From Streptomyces lomondensis (GTDB taxonomy: Bacteria; Actinomycetota; Actinomycetes; Streptomycetales; Streptomycetaceae), in contig NZ_BMWC01000011.1 in NCBI RefSeq assembly GCF_014651035.1, positions 62,001 through 126,000 of the forward strand: 64,000 nucleotides of DNA, given 5' to 3'. The notes beneath the pieces are model-generated. The model was not told where the DNA came from. It ran no database searches and worked only from the letters and a program-made list of their open reading frames with translations. This document shows positions 45,356 through 53,342 of the stretch, in pieces. A program made the translations under genes and the position numbers. Numbering within the stretch: the first letter of the stretch is position 1; each line of letters starts with the position of its first letter.

Positions 45356-45631
45356 TCAGCCGCCGGCGACGGCCGGGATGATCGACACACCGGCACCGTC
45401 CGGCGTCGCCGTCTCCAGCCCCTGCTCGAACCGCACGTCGTCGTCGTTCACGTACACGTTGACGAACCGGCGCAGCTTGCCCTGGTCGTCCAGCACCCGG
45501 GCGGCGATCCCGGTGTGGTTCTTCTCCAGATCGGCGATGACCTCCCCGAGGGTCGCGCCCTCGGCGGACACCTCGGCCTGACCGCCGGTGTAGGTACGCA
45601 GGATGGTGGGGATGCGAACGGTAACGCTCAT
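45356..45631 (-). CDS. ThiS/MoaD family sulfur-carrier protein
   Basis: 91 residues, beta-grasp fold: SVTVRIPTILRTYTGGQAEV, then LEKNHTGIAARVLDDQGKLR and VNVYVND. It ends in the required di-glycine (AVAGG), so it can be thiocarboxylated. It lies downstream of a ThrC-like enzyme and SAM riboswitch in the same orientation. The closest known use is in CysO-like or MetO-like sulfur transfer to amino acids, not molybdopterin synthesis. Cotranscription is plausible, though a repeat lies between. Confidence 0.9.
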   Translation of the reverse strand: MSVTVRIPTILRTYTGGQAEVSAEGATLGEVIADLEKNHTGIAARVLDDQGKLRRFVNVYVNDDDVRFEQGLETATPDGAGVSIIPAVAGG

Positions 45632-45669
45632 GACTTCAGAACCTCCGGTTGGGTAGCGGACCTGCCTTT

Positions 45670-45742
45670 AGGGGCGCGGGGCTGTGTCGATATGCGGCTC
45701 CGCCGCGTGGGCGCGACCAGCCCCCACCGGCCCGCAGCCGAC
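45670..45742. repeat. Dispersed intergenic repeat, long form
   Basis: AGGGGCGCGGGGCTGTGTCG opens the element, then ATATGCGGCTCCGCCGCGTG and GGCGCGACCAGCC. It has near-identical copies at 50631 and 61068. It lies between the ThrC-like and ThiS-like genes. Confidence 0.8.
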
Positions 45743-45747
45743 AACGA

Positions 45748-47034
45748 TCAGACGAGCCCAGCCTCACGGAACGACTCGAGGTTGGGACGAATGGTCGCGG
45801 TAAGCCCGGTCCCCGCCACCGCATCCAGCGTCTTGAGACCATCCCCGGTGTTGAGCACCACGGTCGTCTTCGACGGGTCGAGCACCCCGTTCTCGATCAG
45901 CTTCTTCGTCACGCCCACGGTCACCCCACCTGCGGTCTCCGCGAAGACACCCTCGGTCCGGGCGAGGATCTTGATCGCGTCGACGACCTGCTCGTCGGTC
46001 ACGTCCTCCACGAACCCACCCGTCCGCCGTGCGATGTCCAGCACATACGGCCCGTCCGCCGGATTGCCGATCGCCAGCGACTTGGCGATCGTGTCCGGCT
46101 TCTGCGGCCGGACGACGTCGTGCCCCGCCTTGAACGCCGTGGACACCGGCGAGCACCCCTCGGCCTGCGCACCGAAGATCTTGTACGGCTTGTCCTCGAC
46201 AAGACCGAGCTTGATCAGCTCCTGAAGGCCCTTGTCGATCTTCGTGAGCTGGGAGCCGGAGGCGATCGGCACCACGATCTGGTCCGGCAGCCGCCAGCCG
46301 AGCTGCTCGCAGATCTCGTACGCCAGGGTCTTGGAGCCCTCGGCGTAGTACGGCCGCAGGTTGACGTTGACGAAGCCCCAGCCCTCGCCCGCCGGGTCGC
46401 CGATCAGCTCGGAGCAGAAGCGGTTCACGTCGTCGTAGTTGCCCTCGATGCCGACGAGCTCGCCGCCGTAGATCGCGGCCATGACGACCTTGCCCTGCTC
46501 CAGGTCGTGCGGGATGAACACGCAGGAGCGGAAGCCCGCGCGGGCCGCGGCGGCACCCACGGCGCCGGCGAGGTTGCCGGTGGAGGAGCAGGAGAGGGTG
46601 GTGAAGCCGAAGGCGCGGGCGGCCTCCAGGGCCTGGGCGACGACCCGGTCCTTGAAGGAGTGCGTCGGGTTGCCGGAGTCGTCCTTGACGAAGAGCTTGC
46701 CGGCGTCGACACCCAGCTCGCGCGCCAGGTTGTCGGCCTTGACGAGCTTGGTCCAGCCCGGGTTCAGGTTCGGCTTGTCCGCCACGTCGGCCGGGACCGG
46801 CAGCAGCGGGGCGTAACGCCAGATGTTCGCGGGACCCGCCTCGATCTGCCTGCGGAGCTCCTCGGCGTCGTACGCGGAGAAGTCGTAGGCGATCTCCAGC
46901 GGGCCGAAACACTCCTCGCAGGCGAAGACCGGGCCGAGGGGCACGCGGTGACCGCACTCGCGGCAGCTCAGGGCGGCGGCCGGGCCGAGGTCTACGGTGG
47001 AGTTCGTGGTGCTTGCAACAGTCTGCACAGCCAT
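45748..47034 (-). CDS. thrC: Threonine synthase family PLP enzyme (possible homocysteine-forming ThrC paralog)
   Basis: 428 residues. An N-terminal zinc ribbon (LSCRECG and CEECF) is followed by the PLP fold-type II domain: HSFKDR with Lys128 as the Schiff base, CSSTGNLAGAVGAAAARAG for phosphate binding, and SGSQLTKIDKG. These are ThrC features. However, the gene sits behind a SAM-I riboswitch and ahead of a ThiS-like sulfur carrier. I recall a report, not verifiable here, of a Streptomyces ThrC-like MetM that uses O-phosphohomoserine and a carrier MetO to make homocysteine; the context fits that. Start ATG 47034 has AAAGGG upstream. Confidence 0.85.
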   Translation of the reverse strand: MAVQTVASTTNSTVDLGPAAALSCRECGHRVPLGPVFACEECFGPLEIAYDFSAYDAEELRRQIEAGPANIWRYAPLLPVPADVADKPNLNPGWTKLVKADNLARELGVDAGKLFVKDDSGNPTHSFKDRVVAQALEAARAFGFTTLSCSSTGNLAGAVGAAAARAGFRSCVFIPHDLEQGKVVMAAIYGGELVGIEGNYDDVNRFCSELIGDPAGEGWGFVNVNLRPYYAEGSKTLAYEICEQLGWRLPDQIVVPIASGSQLTKIDKGLQELIKLGLVEDKPYKIFGAQAEGCSPVSTAFKAGHDVVRPQKPDTIAKSLAIGNPADGPYVLDIARRTGGFVEDVTDEQVVDAIKILARTEGVFAETAGGVTVGVTKKLIENGVLDPSKTTVVLNTGDGLKTLDAVAGTGLTATIRPNLESFREAGLV

Positions 47035-47054
47035 GTGAGGCGAGGCCCTTTCTC

Positions 47055-47206
47055 CTCATCTTCCTCACGACGCATCTCGCCGTGAGACGGATTTGGCACC
47101 TTCCCTAGCCGGGAGCCTCGCGCTGTGGTCGCCAGTGACCTACGAGTACCGACTGGAGGGTTGCCGGGGCTTCATCGGGCCGTATCCCTCTGCCCCTCTG
47201 GATGAG
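47055..47206 (-). ncRNA. SAM-I riboswitch (S box) upstream of the ThrC-like gene
   Basis: The element reads on the minus strand from CTCATCCAGAGG (P1 5' side, 47206) through GGCAGAGGGA, CCCGATGAAG and GCCCCGGCAACC, then AAGGTGCCAAATCC, a P4 hairpin GTCTCACG...GTCGTGAG, and the P1 3' side GAAGATGAG ending at 47055. All conserved S-box blocks are present in order. P1 ends immediately before the ribosome binding site (GAGGAGAAAGGG) of the gene, so ligand binding probably blocks translation; no U-rich terminator is seen. Confidence 0.92.
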
Positions 47207-47363
47207 CTGTATGTGGTTGTAAACGACGGACGACCTCGGACATGCGATGGTCATCCGCGTTGTTCAAGACTGTAACCGACGACCAGGACCCTTGAGATAG
47301 TCGTCCGAACCGCGAGATGGCTCACAGTCCGTCCCGCCGAGAGAACGCTAAGGAGCCGCCACG

Positions 47364-48308
47364 GTGCTGGAAGAAGTCGAGCGCTGGCTGAGCACCCGTT
47401 CCTGGTCCGCGACCGAGCGTCCGCTCCACCGGATCCTGGCCGCCAAGCAGCGCACGGGCCAGACGGTCAGCGTCGTGCTGCCCGCGCTCAACGAGGAGGA
47501 GACGGTCGGCGACATCGCCGCCGTCATCCGCCACGACCTGATGCGGCAGGTCCCGCTCGTCGACGAGCTGGTCGTCGTCGACTCGGGCTCGACCGACCGC
47601 ACGTCGGAGGTGGCCGCCGCCGCGGGCGCGACGGTGGTGCACCGCGACGACATACTCCCGCGGCTGCCCGCCGTGCCCGGCAAGGGCGAGGTGCTGTGGC
47701 GCTCGCTCCTGGTCACGCGCGGGGACATCGTCTGCTTCATCGACGCGGACCTGAGGGACTTCTCGTCCGACTTCGTCTCCGGGATCGTGGGCCCGCTGCT
47801 CACCGAGCCGGACGTGGACCTGGTGAAGGGCATGTACGACCGCCCGCTCGGGGGCGCCGCCGGGCAGGGCGGCCGGGTCACGGAGCTGATGGCGCGCCCG
47901 CTGCTCAACATGCACTGGCCGCTGCTGGCCGGCTTCGTGCAGCCGCTCGGCGGGGAGTACGCGGCCCGCCGCTCGCTGCTGGAGCAGCTGCCGTTCCCCG
48001 TCGGGTACGGCGTCGAGCTGGGCATGCTGGTCGACGCCCTGCATCTGGTGGGCCTGGACGCCCTCGCCCAGGTGGACATCGGGGTGCGCAAGCACCGGCA
48101 CCAGGACGGGCAGGCGCTGGGCCGGATGGCCGCCGCGATCTACCGCACGGCCCAGCTGCGGCTGGCCCGCGGGCATCTGATCCGGCCGTCCCTGACGCAG
48201 TTCGAGCGGAGCGAGGACGGCTTCGAGCCGCGGACGTACTCGGTGGACACCGAGGAGCGTCCGCCGATGGTGGAGATCGCCGAGTACCAGCGGCGGAGGG
48301 CGGCCTGA
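47364..48308 (+). CDS. gpgS: Glucosyl-3-phosphoglycerate synthase
   Basis: 314 residues, GTG start at 47364 with AAGGAG upstream. GT81 signatures are VVLPALNEEETVGDIA, VVVDSGSTDRTSEVA, CFIDADLRDF (metal-binding DxD) and PVGYGVELGML. It transfers glucose from a UDP/NDP-glucose to 3-phosphoglycerate, first step to glucosylglycerate or polymethylated glucan precursors. It precedes otsA by 73 bases. Confidence 0.93.
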   Translation: MLEEVERWLSTRSWSATERPLHRILAAKQRTGQTVSVVLPALNEEETVGDIAAVIRHDLMRQVPLVDELVVVDSGSTDRTSEVAAAAGATVVHRDDILPRLPAVPGKGEVLWRSLLVTRGDIVCFIDADLRDFSSDFVSGIVGPLLTEPDVDLVKGMYDRPLGGAAGQGGRVTELMARPLLNMHWPLLAGFVQPLGGEYAARRSLLEQLPFPVGYGVELGMLVDALHLVGLDALAQVDIGVRKHRHQDGQALGRMAAAIYRTAQLRLARGHLIRPSLTQFERSEDGFEPRTYSVDTEERPPMVEIAEYQRRRAA

Positions 48309-48381
48309 CCGGAGTCGTTTTCGGCCGGACACGGCAGGCCCGTACGTTTGAGCGTTTACAGGCCGGGCTAGGTTGAGGCGT

Positions 48382-49770
48382 ATGGCTTCAACGTACGGTG
48401 CTCCACAGGTGCTGGTGGCCTCCAACCGCGGTCCGGTCTCCTACGCGGTGGGCGAGGGCGGTTCGCTGAACGCCAAGCGGGGCGGCGGCGGGCTGGTCTC
48501 GGGGCTGTCGGCGATCGGGGCGGACGCGGACGCGCTGTGGGTGTGCTCGGCGCTCTCCGACGGCGACCGGGAGGCGGTCCGGCGCGGGGTCGGCGAGGAC
48601 GGCGTGCGGATGCTGGACATCCCGGCCGACGTGCACGCCGACGCCTACAACGGCATCGCCAACTCGGTCCTGTGGTTCGTGCACCACATGCTCTACCAGA
48701 CGCCGCTGGAGCCGGTCTTCGACGCGGAGTTCCGGCGCCAGTGGGCGTCGTACGAGACGTACAACCGGGCGTTCGCCGAGGCGCTGGCCGAGGAGGCGGC
48801 GCGGGGGGCGGTGGTCGTGGTGCAGGACTACCACCTGACGCTGGTCCCGGGCATGCTGCGCGAGCTGCGCCCGGACCTGAGGATCGGCCACTTCTCGCAC
48901 ACGCCGTGGGCGCCGCCCGAGTACTTCCGGATGCTGCCGGACGACGTGGCCGGGCAGGTGCTGCGCGGCATGCTGGGCGCGGACCGGCTGGGCTTCCTCA
49001 CGCAGCGCTGGGCGGACGCGTTCACCGCGTGCGCCGAGCAGTTCGCGGGCGGGCTCGGGGGCACGCGGATCGGCGTGCACGGGCTGGGCGCCGACGCGGA
49101 CTTCCTGCGCAAGCGGTCGCACCAGCAGGACGTCGAGGAGCGGATGGCCGCGCTGCGGGAGGAGATCGGCGAGGGCCGCCGCACCATCGTCCGGGTCGAC
49201 CGCACCGAGCTGTCGAAGAACATCGTGCGCGGCCTGCTGGCCTACCGCCGGCTCCTCGAGACCCACGCCGAGTGGCGCGAGCGCGTGGTGCACGTCGCCT
49301 TCGCGTATCCGTCGCGGCAGGACCTCGCGGTCTACCGGGACTACACGGCCGAGGTGCAGCGGCTGGCGGAGGAGATCAACGCCGAGTACGGGACGCCCGG
49401 CTGGACGCCGGTCGTGCTGCACGTCAAGGACGACTTCGCGCGCTCCCTGGCCGCGTACCGGCTGGCCGACGTGGCGCTGGTCAACCCCATCCGGGACGGC
49501 ATGAACCTGGTCGCCAAGGAGGTCCCGGTCATCTCCGACGCGGGCTGTGCGCTGGTGCTGTCGCGGGAGGCGGGGGCGTACGAGGAGCTGGGCGAGGACG
49601 CGATCACGGTGAACCCCTACGACGTGACGGGCACGGCGGCGGCCCTGCACGAGGCGCTGTCGATGCGCCCGGAGGAGCGGGCCGAGCGCAGCAAGCGGCT
49701 GGCCGCGGCGGCCACGGCGCTGCCACCGGCGCGGTGGTTCCTGGACCAGCTCCAGGCGTTGAGGGGCTGA
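48382..49770 (+). CDS. otsA: Alpha,alpha-trehalose-phosphate synthase OtsA
   Basis: 462 residues, the usual length. GT20 signatures are VASNRGPVSY, VVQDYHLTLVPGMLRELRP, RVDRTELSKNIVRGL and VNPIRDGMNLVAKE. It forms trehalose-6-phosphate from UDP-glucose and glucose-6-phosphate. The start at 48382 is preceded by a weak GTTGAGG; otsB follows after 7 bases. Confidence 0.96.
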   Translation: MASTYGAPQVLVASNRGPVSYAVGEGGSLNAKRGGGGLVSGLSAIGADADALWVCSALSDGDREAVRRGVGEDGVRMLDIPADVHADAYNGIANSVLWFVHHMLYQTPLEPVFDAEFRRQWASYETYNRAFAEALAEEAARGAVVVVQDYHLTLVPGMLRELRPDLRIGHFSHTPWAPPEYFRMLPDDVAGQVLRGMLGADRLGFLTQRWADAFTACAEQFAGGLGGTRIGVHGLGADADFLRKRSHQQDVEERMAALREEIGEGRRTIVRVDRTELSKNIVRGLLAYRRLLETHAEWRERVVHVAFAYPSRQDLAVYRDYTAEVQRLAEEINAEYGTPGWTPVVLHVKDDFARSLAAYRLADVALVNPIRDGMNLVAKEVPVISDAGCALVLSREAGAYEELGEDAITVNPYDVTGTAAALHEALSMRPEERAERSKRLAAAATALPPARWFLDQLQALRG

Positions 49771-49777
49771 TCGGCGG

Positions 49778-50614
49778 ATGAGCGGCACGCTGCCCACGCC
49801 CACCACACAGGCCGGGAAGGAGGGCCTGGACGCCCTCCTCGCCCGCCCGGGCAAGGCCCTGATCGGGCTCGACTTCGACGGGACGCTCGCTCCGATCGTG
49901 GCCGACCCGGAGCGGGCCCGGGCCCATCCGGAGGCGATGCCGGCGCTGGCCGCGCTCGCGCCGAAGGTGGCCGCCGTGGCGGTGATCACGGGCCGGCCCG
50001 CCGAGGTCGCGGTGCGCAACGGCGGGTTCGCGGACGTGCCGGGGCTGGAGCACCTCGTCGTCCTCGGGCACTACGGCGCCGAACGCTGGGACGCCCGCAG
50101 CGGCGAGGTCAGCGCCCCCGAACCGCATCCCGGTGTCGCGGCCGTCCGCACCGAGCTGCCCGGGCTGCTCGAAGGGAGCGGTGCGGGACAGGGCACCTGG
50201 GTGGAGGAGAAGGGCCGGGCCGTGGCCGTGCACACCCGGCGGGCCGCCGACCCGCAGGCCGCCTTCGAGGCCCTGCGCGCGCCGCTCACCGACCTGGCGG
50301 CCCGGCACGGCCTGATCGTCGAGCCCGGCCGCATGGTCCTCGAACTCCGCCCGCCCGGCATGGACAAGGGCGTTGCCCTGAGCGAGTTCGCTCGGGAGAT
50401 CGGCGCCGGGTCCGTCCTCTACGCCGGCGACGACCTGGGCGACCTGCCCGCCTACGCGGCGGTGGACAAGCTCCGCTCGGACGGCACCCCGGGCCTGCTG
50501 GTGTGCAGCGGCAGCGACGAGGTGACCGAGCTGCGGGAGCGGGCGGACCTGGTGGTGGACGGTCCCGAGGGTGTCGTACGACTGCTGCGGGATCTGGCGG
50601 ACCGGCTCGGCTGA
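49778..50614 (+). CDS. otsB: Trehalose-phosphatase OtsB
   Basis: 278 residues. HAD motifs are LDFDGTLAPI (nucleophile Asp), VITGRPAEVA and LYAGDDLGDLPAY. It dephosphorylates trehalose-6-phosphate. It is directly downstream of otsA. The dispersed repeat begins 17 bases after its stop. Confidence 0.95.
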   Translation: MSGTLPTPTTQAGKEGLDALLARPGKALIGLDFDGTLAPIVADPERARAHPEAMPALAALAPKVAAVAVITGRPAEVAVRNGGFADVPGLEHLVVLGHYGAERWDARSGEVSAPEPHPGVAAVRTELPGLLEGSGAGQGTWVEEKGRAVAVHTRRAADPQAAFEALRAPLTDLAARHGLIVEPGRMVLELRPPGMDKGVALSEFAREIGAGSVLYAGDDLGDLPAYAAVDKLRSDGTPGLLVCSGSDEVTELRERADLVVDGPEGVVRLLRDLADRLG

Positions 50615-50630
50615 CGGCGCGCACGCACTC

Positions 50631-50705
50631 AGGGGCGCGGGGCTGTGTCGATATGCGGCTCCGCCGCGTGGGCGCGAACAACCACGACGCACCTGCACCC
50701 GGCAG
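50631..50705. repeat. Dispersed intergenic repeat, long form
   Basis: Second copy of the family, identical to the copy at 45670 over the first 46 or so bases, then GGCGCGAACAACCACGACGC, which matches the tail of the short form at 3661. It lies between convergent genes. Confidence 0.8.
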
Positions 50706-50728
50706 CGCAGGCCAGGCCCCCCGGGCCC

Positions 50729-50974
50729 TCACCGCTCCGCCCGGCGGGCCTCCCGTATCCGCCGCAGCCGGTTGACCGTCACCGGGTCGTGGGCCAGGGC
50801 CCGGGGGTCGTCCAGCAGGGCGTTGAGGAGCTGGTAGTAGCGCACGGGGGCGAGGCCCAGCTCCTCCCGTATGGCCCGTTCCTTCGCGCCCGGGCCGGAA
50901 AAGCCCCGGCGTTCGAGCGCGAGGATGTCCTGCTCCCTGCGCCCGAGCCGGGCCCGGTCGGTCTCCTCGTCCAT
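50729..50974 (-). CDS. DUF3263 family protein
   Basis: 81 residues from ATG 50974. GRREQDILALERRGFSGPGA, then ARYYQLLNALLDDP-type segment (here PVRYYQLLNALLDDPRALAH), match DUF3263, a small actinobacterial helix-turn-helix-like protein. Function unknown. Confidence 0.85.
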   Translation of the reverse strand: MDEETDRARLGRREQDILALERRGFSGPGAKERAIREELGLAPVRYYQLLNALLDDPRALAHDPVTVNRLRRIREARRAER

Positions 50975-51013
50975 GCCCGGCACCGTAACGCCTGCCACCG
51001 ACAGCGGGGCCGG

Positions 51014-52282
51014 CTACTCGGCGCTCTCCGCCCGGACGGCCGTCGCCTGGAGGTGGCCCAGGACGCCCGAGGGGCTGCCGCCGGGGGCGACCGCCTTGCC
51101 GATCTGCTGCTTGACCTGGGCGCTGACGTCGGCCCAGGAGGTCTTGCCGACCGGGTAGAGCTCGGAGGCCGGCAGCTCCTCCAGGAACGGCCTGAGGTGC
51201 CGGTCCCGGTCGGAGGCGGCCATGGTCGCGGACGCGGAGGTGGTGACCGGCAGCAGGTCGTACTCGCGGGAGAAGGCCAGCACGTTCTTCTCGCTGTAGA
51301 CGAAGTCGAGGAAGTCGCCGACCTGGTCGCGGTTGCCGTTCTTCCGGAAGGCCGTCATCCAGTCGGCGACACCGAGCGTGGCCTTGCTCGTGCCCTCCTG
51401 GCCGGGCATGGGCACCATGCCGTACTCGACGCCCTTCTTGGCGGCGATCTTCATCAGGGAGGGGTGGCCGTTGACCATGCCGACCTCGCCCTTCGCGAAG
51501 GCGGCGAACGCGTCGGCCCGGTTGAGCTCGCCCGGCGGGACGGGCCCGGTCAGGTCCTTGCCGACCAGTTCGTTCTTCAGCCAGGAGAAGGTGTCGATGT
51601 TCTCCGGGGAGTCGATGCCGTAGCTGTCGACGCTGTCGGTGTAGCCGCCCCCGCCGCTGAGCATCCACTGCATGGTCTCGGCCTGCGCCTCCTCCGGGCC
51701 GAGGGGTAGGGCGTAGGGGTACTTCACGCCCTCGCCCTTGAGCGCCTCGGCGGCGTCGGCCAGCTCGTCCCAGGTCTCGGGCGGGGTGATGCCGGCCTTG
51801 TCGAAGAGGGCCTTGTTGTAGAAGAGCACCCGCGTGGAGGAGGCGAACGGCATGCCGTACTGCACGCCCTTCACCTGGCCGGCGGAGGCCAGCTGCCCGA
51901 CGAAGTCGGCCTGCACGGGTATGGAGAGCAGGTCGTCGGCCTTGTAGAGCTGGTTCTGGGCCACGTAGTCGGCGTACGCGCCCATCTGCGCCATGTCCGG
52001 CGGGTCACCGGCGGCGACCATCTCCCTGACCTTGCGGTCGACGTCGTTCCAGGAGTAGACGCTGACGTCGATCCGGACTCCGGGGTGGTCGGCCTCGTAC
52101 TCCTCGACGAGCTTGTCCCAGTACTTCCGGGAGCTGTTGGCCGCACTGTCGCCGTAGTCGGCGGCGACCAGTTCCAGGGTCACGTCGGCCGAGCCGCCCG
52201 TGATTCCGCAGCCGCCGAGGACCGCCGTCATGCCCAGTGCGGACACCACCGCGATCGTTTCTGCCATCCGCCGCCGCTGCAC
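51014..52282 (-). CDS. Extracellular sugar-binding lipoprotein of an ABC transporter
   Basis: 422 residues from GTG 52282; GGGGAAG lies 7 bases upstream, and this start gives a proper lipoprotein signal (QRRR, hydrophobic core, lipobox LGGC). The mature part is a family 1 solute-binding protein: VTLELVAADYG, KLVEEYEADHPGVRIDVSVY and MPFASSTRVLFYNKALFDKAG. No permease genes are adjacent. It is divergent from nagK and shares the DasR-like operator region, so the ligand may be an amino sugar or chitin-derived oligosaccharide. Confidence 0.88.
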   Translation of the reverse strand: MQRRRMAETIAVVSALGMTAVLGGCGITGGSADVTLELVAADYGDSAANSSRKYWDKLVEEYEADHPGVRIDVSVYSWNDVDRKVREMVAAGDPPDMAQMGAYADYVAQNQLYKADDLLSIPVQADFVGQLASAGQVKGVQYGMPFASSTRVLFYNKALFDKAGITPPETWDELADAAEALKGEGVKYPYALPLGPEEAQAETMQWMLSGGGGYTDSVDSYGIDSPENIDTFSWLKNELVGKDLTGPVPPGELNRADAFAAFAKGEVGMVNGHPSLMKIAAKKGVEYGMVPMPGQEGTSKATLGVADWMTAFRKNGNRDQVGDFLDFVYSEKNVLAFSREYDLLPVTTSASATMAASDRDRHLRPFLEELPASELYPVGKTSWADVSAQVKQQIGKAVAPGGSPSGVLGHLQATAVRAESAE

Positions 52283-52338
52283 CGCTGTTCTTCCCCAACC
52301 CTGGCGTCGCCGCCACTGAAACTTTTCGATATGCGGAC

Positions 52339-52372
52339 CAAGGTCTACACCACGTAAGTGGACTAGACCTCT
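52339..52372. promoter_or_regulatory. DasR-like operators between sugar-binding lipoprotein gene and nagK
   Basis: AGTGGACTAGACCTCT (52357-52372) matches 14 of 16 positions of the recalled dre consensus; CAAGGTCTACACCACG (52339-52354) matches 11 of 16. They lie 29-60 bases before the nagK start and within the upstream region of the divergent lipoprotein gene, so both could be controlled. Confidence 0.65.
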
Positions 52373-52400
52373 CGCGGGTCCCCGGGTCACACTGTTCCCC

Positions 52401-53342
52401 GTGAGACATGTCATCGCCCTCGACGTGGGCGGCACCGGAATGAAGGCCGCCCTGGCCGGGCCGGAGGGCGAGGTCCTGCACCGGGCCCGCCGGGCCACCG
52501 GCCGCGCGCAGGGCCCGGACGCCGTGGTCGCGGGCATCCTCGACTTCGCCGCCGAGCTGCGCGCGTACGGCGCCGAGCACTTCGGCACGCCCGCCGTCGC
52601 CGCCGGGGTGGCCGTCCCCGGCATCGTCGACGAGGCGCGCGGCGTCGCCGCCTACGCGGCGAACCTCGGCTGGCGCGACGTCCCGCTGCGCGACCTCCTC
52701 GTGGAGCGGCTGGGCGTCCCCGTCGCCCTCGGCCACGACGTGCGCACCGGCGGCCTCGCCGAGGGCCGGGTCGGCGCGGGCCGGGGCGCCGACCGGTTCC
52801 TGTTCGTGGCGCTGGGCACCGGCATCGCGGGCGCCATCGGCGTGGACGGCCGGGTGGAGGCGGGCGCGCACGGCTTCGCGGGCGAGATCGGCCACATCGT
52901 CGTACGCCCCGGCGGCACCCCCTGCCCCTGCGGCCAGCGCGGCTGCCTGGAGCGCTTCGCCTCGGCGGCGGCCGTGAGCGAGGCCTGGGCAACGGCCTCC
53001 GGCGCCCCAGGCACGGACGCGGCGGACTGCGCCAAGGCGGTGGACTCCGGCGACCCGAGGGCCCGGGCGGTCTGGCAGGAGGCGGTGGACGCCTTGGCCG
53101 ACGGCCTGGTCACCGCCCTCACCCTGCTGGACCCCCGCACCCTGATCATCGGCGGCGGACTGGCGGAGGCGGGGGAAACCCTCTTCACACCCCTGCGGGA
53201 AGCGATCCGCAGCCGCATCACCTTCCAGAAGCAGCCGTCGATCGTCCCCGCGGCGCTGGGAGACGGTGCCGGTTGTCTGGGGGCGGGCCTGCTCGCCTGG
53301 GATCTTCTGCTGTCGACCGACCGTTCGGAGGTAACCACCTGA
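52401..53342 (+). CDS. nagK: ROK-family kinase, probable N-acetylglucosamine kinase NagK
   Basis: 313 residues, GTG 52401; no clear Shine-Dalgarno, so possibly leaderless. ROK features: ALDVGGTGMKAAL (ATP phosphate site), GHDVRTGGLAEGRVGAG (catalytic Asp), EIGHIVV and the zinc motif CPCGQRGCLERF. The stop overlaps the nagA start (TGATG), so kinase and deacetylase are coupled. Together with nagA it indicates GlcNAc phosphorylation. Confidence 0.93.
   Translation: MRHVIALDVGGTGMKAALAGPEGEVLHRARRATGRAQGPDAVVAGILDFAAELRAYGAEHFGTPAVAAGVAVPGIVDEARGVAAYAANLGWRDVPLRDLLVERLGVPVALGHDVRTGGLAEGRVGAGRGADRFLFVALGTGIAGAIGVDGRVEAGAHGFAGEIGHIVVRPGGTPCPCGQRGCLERFASAAAVSEAWATASGAPGTDAADCAKAVDSGDPRARAVWQEAVDALADGLVTALTLLDPRTLIIGGGLAEAGETLFTPLREAIRSRITFQKQPSIVPAALGDGAGCLGAGLLAWDLLLSTDRSEVTT

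Noticed and set aside
45356..45631. ThiS-like protein as molybdopterin MoaD
   Set aside because: No moaE, moaA or moaC genes are nearby; the neighbour is a PLP enzyme with SAM riboswitch, favouring amino-acid sulfur transfer.
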